34,899 nucleotides of DNA from assembly GCA_031291075.1 (NCBI GenBank), contig JARLJS010000297.1, positions 1 to 34,899 of the forward strand, in the 5' to 3' direction. The notes beneath the pieces were generated by a model, which saw nothing but the letters and a program-made list of their open reading frames with translations, did no database searches and had not been told where the DNA came from. Source of the stretch: Nevskia sp. Lineage in GTDB: Bacteria; Pseudomonadota; Gammaproteobacteria; Nevskiales; Nevskiaceae. Positions 32,264 to 34,899 of this stretch are shown one piece after another. The translations under genes and the position numbers were made by a program. The number at the start of each line of letters is the position of its first letter. Within the stretch, counting starts at the first letter, position 1.

Positions 32264-32909
32264 CGAAAGATTTCAGACCCAATTGATTCAACAAGATAGG
32301 CTCGATATCCCGGGCCACGTGGGGCACTTGCGCTGGCCCGCCCAGCGCCGACACCTGGGTCATGCGCATGCCGGCCAAGCCGCAGGGATTGATCCGGTCG
32401 AACGGTTCCAGGTCCATGTCCACGTTCAGCGCCAGGCCGTGGTAGCTGCAGCCGCGGCTGACGCGCAGGCCCAGCGAGCCGATCTTGCGCAGCTCCGGTG
32501 CGGCGCCGTCCGCCCAGCGCCGCTCCACGTACACCCCGGGCGCGTCCGCTCGCGCCCGGGCCGCGATACCGTAGGCGGCCAGGGCGTCGATCATGGCCTG
32601 CTCCAGCCGCCGCACCAGCTCGCGCGGGCCGTAACCCTGCCGGTGCAGGTCGACCAGCACGTAGACCACCAGCTGCCCCGGGCCGTGGTAGGTCACCTGG
32701 CCGCCGCGGTTGCTCTGCACCACCGGGATGGCGCCGGGCGCCAGTACATGCTCGGCCTTGCCGGCCTGGCCCTGGGTGAATACGGGCGGGTGCTGCAGGA
32801 ACCACAGCTCGTCGGGCGTTGCGGGCGTGCGTTCCGCCGTGAAGGAGCGCATCCGCTCGTAGGTCGCGGCGTACTCGCACAGGCCGAGCTGGCGGACGAG
32901 TGCGGTCAC
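32250..32909 (-). CDS. lipB: Octanoyl-[acyl-carrier-protein]:protein N-octanoyltransferase
   Basis: A 219-residue enzyme that moves octanoate from ACP to lipoyl-domain lysines, the first step in making protein-bound lipoate (targets would include the BkdB lipoyl domain at the left of this window). LipB blocks are [20 protein letters not shown], the catalytic Lys142 in [23 protein letters not shown], and catalytic Cys176 in [14 protein letters not shown]. The GTG start at 32909 lies four bases after the DUF493 stop, suggesting coupling. lipA does not follow; mla genes do. Confidence 0.95.
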   Translation of the reverse strand: MTALVRQLGLCEYAATYERMRSFTAERTPATPDELWFLQHPPVFTQGQAGKAEHVLAPGAIPVVQSNRGGQVTYHGPGQLVVYVLVDLHRQGYGPRELVRRLEQAMIDALAAYGIAARARADAPGVYVERRWADGAAPELRKIGSLGLRVSRGCSYHGLALNVDMDLEPFDRINPCGLAGMRMTQVSALGGPAQVPHVARDIEPILLNQLGLKSFAGNH

Positions 32910-32913
32910 ATGT

Positions 32914-33174
32914 CTACAACGACAGCACCACGCCCGGGTCGGCGACGATGGCGCTGGTGACGCGCGTCAGATGCGCCTCGTCCTCGGCCACGAAGGTCAT
33001 GGTCAGGCACAGGTACTTGCCGGTGGCCGAGGAGCGGCGCTCGATCTCGAGACCGGCCTCCGGCTGCAGCAGTCCGCGCACCAGCGACTCCAGGCGCACT
33101 TCCACCTCGTCGTCCGGCCGCACGAATACCTTGACCGGGAAAGTGCAGGGATAGGTCAGGCCGCAGGGTTCCAT
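32914..33174 (-). CDS. ybeD: DUF493 (YbeD) family protein
   Basis: An 86-residue protein, nearly the same length as E. coli YbeD (87). It shows the family's small alpha/beta fold pattern: [18 protein letters not shown], then [21 protein letters not shown] (YbeD-like S-S-x-G-K/N-Y), and a terminal [11 protein letters not shown]. Function unknown; the family resembles allosteric regulatory domains (known of the fold). Its place between dacA and lipB is conserved in gammaproteobacteria, and this supports the call. ATG 33174 is taken by length; upstream in-frame sequence is not conserved-looking. Confidence 0.9.
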   Translation of the reverse strand: MEPCGLTYPCTFPVKVFVRPDDEVEVRLESLVRGLLQPEAGLEIERRSSATGKYLCLTMTFVAEDEAHLTRVTSAIVADPGVVLSL

Positions 33175-33254
33175 GGCGCTCAATGTGGGGCGTCCTCGGA
33201 AAACTACAAGGCCGGGAATCCTGGACGCGGCGCCAGGCAACCATCAAGCTTTCG

Positions 33255-33289
33255 ACGTCTCACGTCTCACGTCTCACGTCTCACGTCTC
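33255..33289. repeat. Five perfect tandem copies of a 7-bp unit at the dacA stop codon
   Basis: ACGTCTC occurs five times in a row at 33255-33289. On the minus strand the array is (GAGACGT)n, which rotates to CGTGAGA; the dacA stop TGA lies at its edge. The rest of the dacA-ybeD gap (33175-33254) shows nothing else. Confidence 0.9.
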
Positions 33290-34442
33290 ACATCCCCAGC
33301 CACAGCCGGATCTGGTCGAACAGCCGGTGCCAGAAGCCGCCGGACGGCACGTCCTTGAGCACCACCAGCGGCACGGTCTTGAGCGGCTTGCCTTCCACCA
33401 GGACGGCGGCCTGCCCCACCTGCTGGCCGGCGGTGAGCGGCGCGATCAGCTTGCCGGTGATCTGCGGCTGCACCTGCAGCTGGTTCTTCTCCCCGCCCGG
33501 CAGGGACAGGTAGACCGGCTCCAGGGTGCCGATGCCGACCTCGCGTTCGGCGCCCTTGTAGACGCGCATGTTCTGCACCGGCGCGGCGGGGCCGAGCACG
33601 CTGGCGGTGTCGAAATTACGGAAGCCGTAGTTGAGCAGTTCCAGGCTGGCCTGCTCGCGGTAGGCCCAGCTCTTGCCGCCCATCACCACCGAGATCAGGC
33701 GGCGGCCGTCGCGCTTGGCCGAGGCCAGCAGGCAGTAGCCGGCGGCGTCGGTGTGGCCGGTCTTGATGCCGTCCACCGAGGGGTCCTTCTCCAGCAGGCC
33801 GTTGCGGTTCTGCTGCGGCTTGGCGATGCCGTACTTGAACTCGCGCTCCGAGAAGTAGCGGTAGTCCTCCGGGAAATTGCGGATCAGGTCGCTGGCCAGG
33901 GTCACCAGGTCGCGCGCGCTGCTGTAGTGCTCCGGGTTGGGCATGCCGCTCGCGTCCATGAAATGGGTGTTGTTGAGCCCCAGTTTCTTGGCGTACTGGT
34001 TCATGATCTGGGCGAAGGCGTCCTCGCTGCCGGCGATGTGCTCGGCCAGCGCCACGCTGGCGTCGTTGCCGGACACGATGATGATGCCGCGCAGCAGGTC
34101 CTCGATGCTGACCCGGCTGCCCAGCGACACGAACATGCGCGACTCGCTGGAGTCCTTGCCCTCGCCCCAGGCCTTTTCGCTGATCAGCGCGGTGTCGGTC
34201 AGCTTGAGCCGGCCCTGCTTGATCATGTCGAAGGCGACGTAGACGCTCATCACCTTGGTGATGCTGGCCGGCTCGACGTGCATGTCCGGGTTGAGGCTGG
34301 CGATCAGCTCGCCGCTCTGGAAGTCCAGCAGGGCGTAGCTCTTGGCGTCGATCGGCGGCGGATCGGGTGCGGCCGCCAGCGCGGCGCCGGAAATGGAACA
34401 CAGGAACAGCAGGAAGCCGAGCAGGCCGGATTTACGATTCAT
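33288..34442 (-). CDS. dacA: D-alanyl-D-alanine carboxypeptidase (PBP5/6 type)
   Basis: A 384-residue periplasmic low-molecular-weight penicillin-binding protein that trims the terminal D-Ala of peptidoglycan stem peptides. A signal peptide (about 1-24) precedes the peptidase domain with all three motifs: S60-I-T-K63, S124-G-N and K227-T-G. The C-terminal beta domain (PBP5_C, about 270-355) leads to a final amphipathic helix (GGFWHRLFDQIRLWLGM) for membrane attachment. ATG 34442 (MNRKSG) is taken over TTG 34460. The gene is followed by the heptamer array and ybeD, the usual gammaproteobacterial order. Confidence 0.95.
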   Translation of the reverse strand: MNRKSGLLGFLLFLCSISGAALAAAPDPPPIDAKSYALLDFQSGELIASLNPDMHVEPASITKVMSVYVAFDMIKQGRLKLTDTALISEKAWGEGKDSSESRMFVSLGSRVSIEDLLRGIIIVSGNDASVALAEHIAGSEDAFAQIMNQYAKKLGLNNTHFMDASGMPNPEHYSSARDLVTLASDLIRNFPEDYRYFSEREFKYGIAKPQQNRNGLLEKDPSVDGIKTGHTDAAGYCLLASAKRDGRRLISVVMGGKSWAYREQASLELLNYGFRNFDTASVLGPAAPVQNMRVYKGAEREVGIGTLEPVYLSLPGGEKNQLQVQPQITGKLIAPLTAGQQVGQAAVLVEGKPLKTVPLVVLKDVPSGGFWHRLFDQIRLWLGM

Positions 34443-34541
34443 TCGGGGAGAGCCGTTCAACGATTGGAGTTGGAGTGGAGCGGAGAGCTTCCAGGGGCGG
34501 GCGCAATGTTAGAGCCTAACGGGCTATAAATCGACCCGCCG

Positions 34542-34899
34542 TCATTCGATCACTGGCAGCGCCGGAAGTTGCACCTCGGACAGCCGCTTGCGCACCGACG
34601 ACAGGGTGTTTTCGTCGGCGAACGGGCCGATCAGCACGCGCGACACGCTGATGCCGTTGCGCAACTCGTTCTTCAGCCAGACGTTGAGGATGCCCATGCC
34701 GGACAGCTGCTCGCGCATGGTCACCGCGTTGATCGGATCCTTGAACAGGCCGGCCTGCAGGTAGTGGGCGGTCTGCGCGCCGGTCTGCGCCGTCGCCATG
34801 CTGACCACCGGCGCCGCCGTTGCAGCTACCACCGGCGGCGGGCCGGGCGGGGCTGCCGGCACCGGCGCTGCCGCGGGCGGGATGGCGGCCGGCGCGGGA
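34542..34899 (-). CDS. rlpA: SPOR-domain C-terminus of septal ring lytic transglycosylase RlpA (partial)
   Basis: The frame is open to the window end, so the N-terminal double-psi barrel and lipobox are missing. What is visible is a Pro/Ala-rich linker (about 40 residues) and a C-terminal SPOR domain: YLQAGLFKDPINAVTMREQL, then SRVLIGPFADENTLSSVRKRL, ending LPALPVIE. SPOR domains bind denuded glycan at the septum. The position directly upstream of dacA, as in rlpA-dacA-ybeD-lipB of other gammaproteobacteria, supports rlpA. The 99 bases to dacA contain no clear promoter. Confidence 0.85.
   Translation of the reverse strand, partial: PAPAAIPPAAAPVPAAPPGPPPVVAATAAPVVSMATAQTGAQTAHYLQAGLFKDPINAVTMREQLSGMGILNVWLKNELRNGISVSRVLIGPFADENTLSSVRKRLSEVQLPALPVIE

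Noticed and set aside
33255-33289. CRISPR-like short repeat array
   Set aside because: Units are 7 bp and directly tandem with no spacers, so it is a simple heptamer repeat.

Overview
The window is high-GC, densely coded bacterial DNA, almost certainly from a gammaproteobacterium. The strongest evidence is the order rlpA-dacA-ybeD(DUF493)-lipB at the right end, the complete mlaFEDCBA operon with a DUF1820 gene beside it, a full-length fused PurL, and a Pseudomonas-type bkd operon. Within the gammaproteobacteria a Nevskiales/Xanthomonadales/Chromatiales-like lineage is a guess; there is no rRNA or tRNA to settle it.

Layout. (1) 1-139: the 3' end of an IS630-type insertion sequence. (2) 195-2726 (-): a DUF1302 outer-membrane protein, divergent from the bkdA1-bkdA2-bkdB operon (3016-6531, +), which encodes E1 alpha, E1 beta and E2 of the branched-chain 2-oxoacid dehydrogenase but not its E3. 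(3) 6532-8239: a scarred stretch with a frameshifted FG-GAP-like remnant, a lone GtrB/DPMS-type glycosyltransferase (-), and a 265-bp MITE-like element with 23-bp inverted ends. (4) 8240-14261 (+): a compact signalling operon of a GAF hybrid histidine kinase with three receiver modules (the middle one lacks its phospho-acceptor Asp), a stand-alone CheR, a stand-alone CheB and a REC-GGDEF diguanylate cyclase. No chemoreceptor, CheA or CheW is present. (5) 14434-16251 (+): a DmdC/FadE-type acyl-CoA dehydrogenase. (6) 16396-20309 (+): a Pho box followed by pstS, a strong intra-operon hairpin, and pstC-pstA-pstB with start/stop overlaps. phoU is absent. (7) 20505-21491 (+): cysK.

From about 21520 to the right end everything is on the minus strand: a DrrAB-type ABC exporter pair, purL, a YycJ-like metallo-beta-lactamase-fold hydrolase, a DUF1820 gene, mlaA-B-C-D-E-F (transcribed F to A), lipB, ybeD/DUF493, dacA and the 3' end of rlpA. 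This half is housekeeping: envelope lipid asymmetry, cell-wall trimming, lipoate attachment and purine synthesis.

How the parts may work together. The bkd and acyl-CoA dehydrogenase genes suggest growth on branched-chain amino acids and acyl-CoAs. The pst operon supplies phosphate under PhoB control. The kinase-CheR-CheB-GGDEF operon is the least explained part: its enzymes suggest that a membrane signal is processed by phosphotransfer and methylation/demethylation and read out as c-di-GMP. A family of heptamer repeats (CGKGAGA-like) occurs both between genes, at the dacA stop codon, and inside the purL coding sequence.
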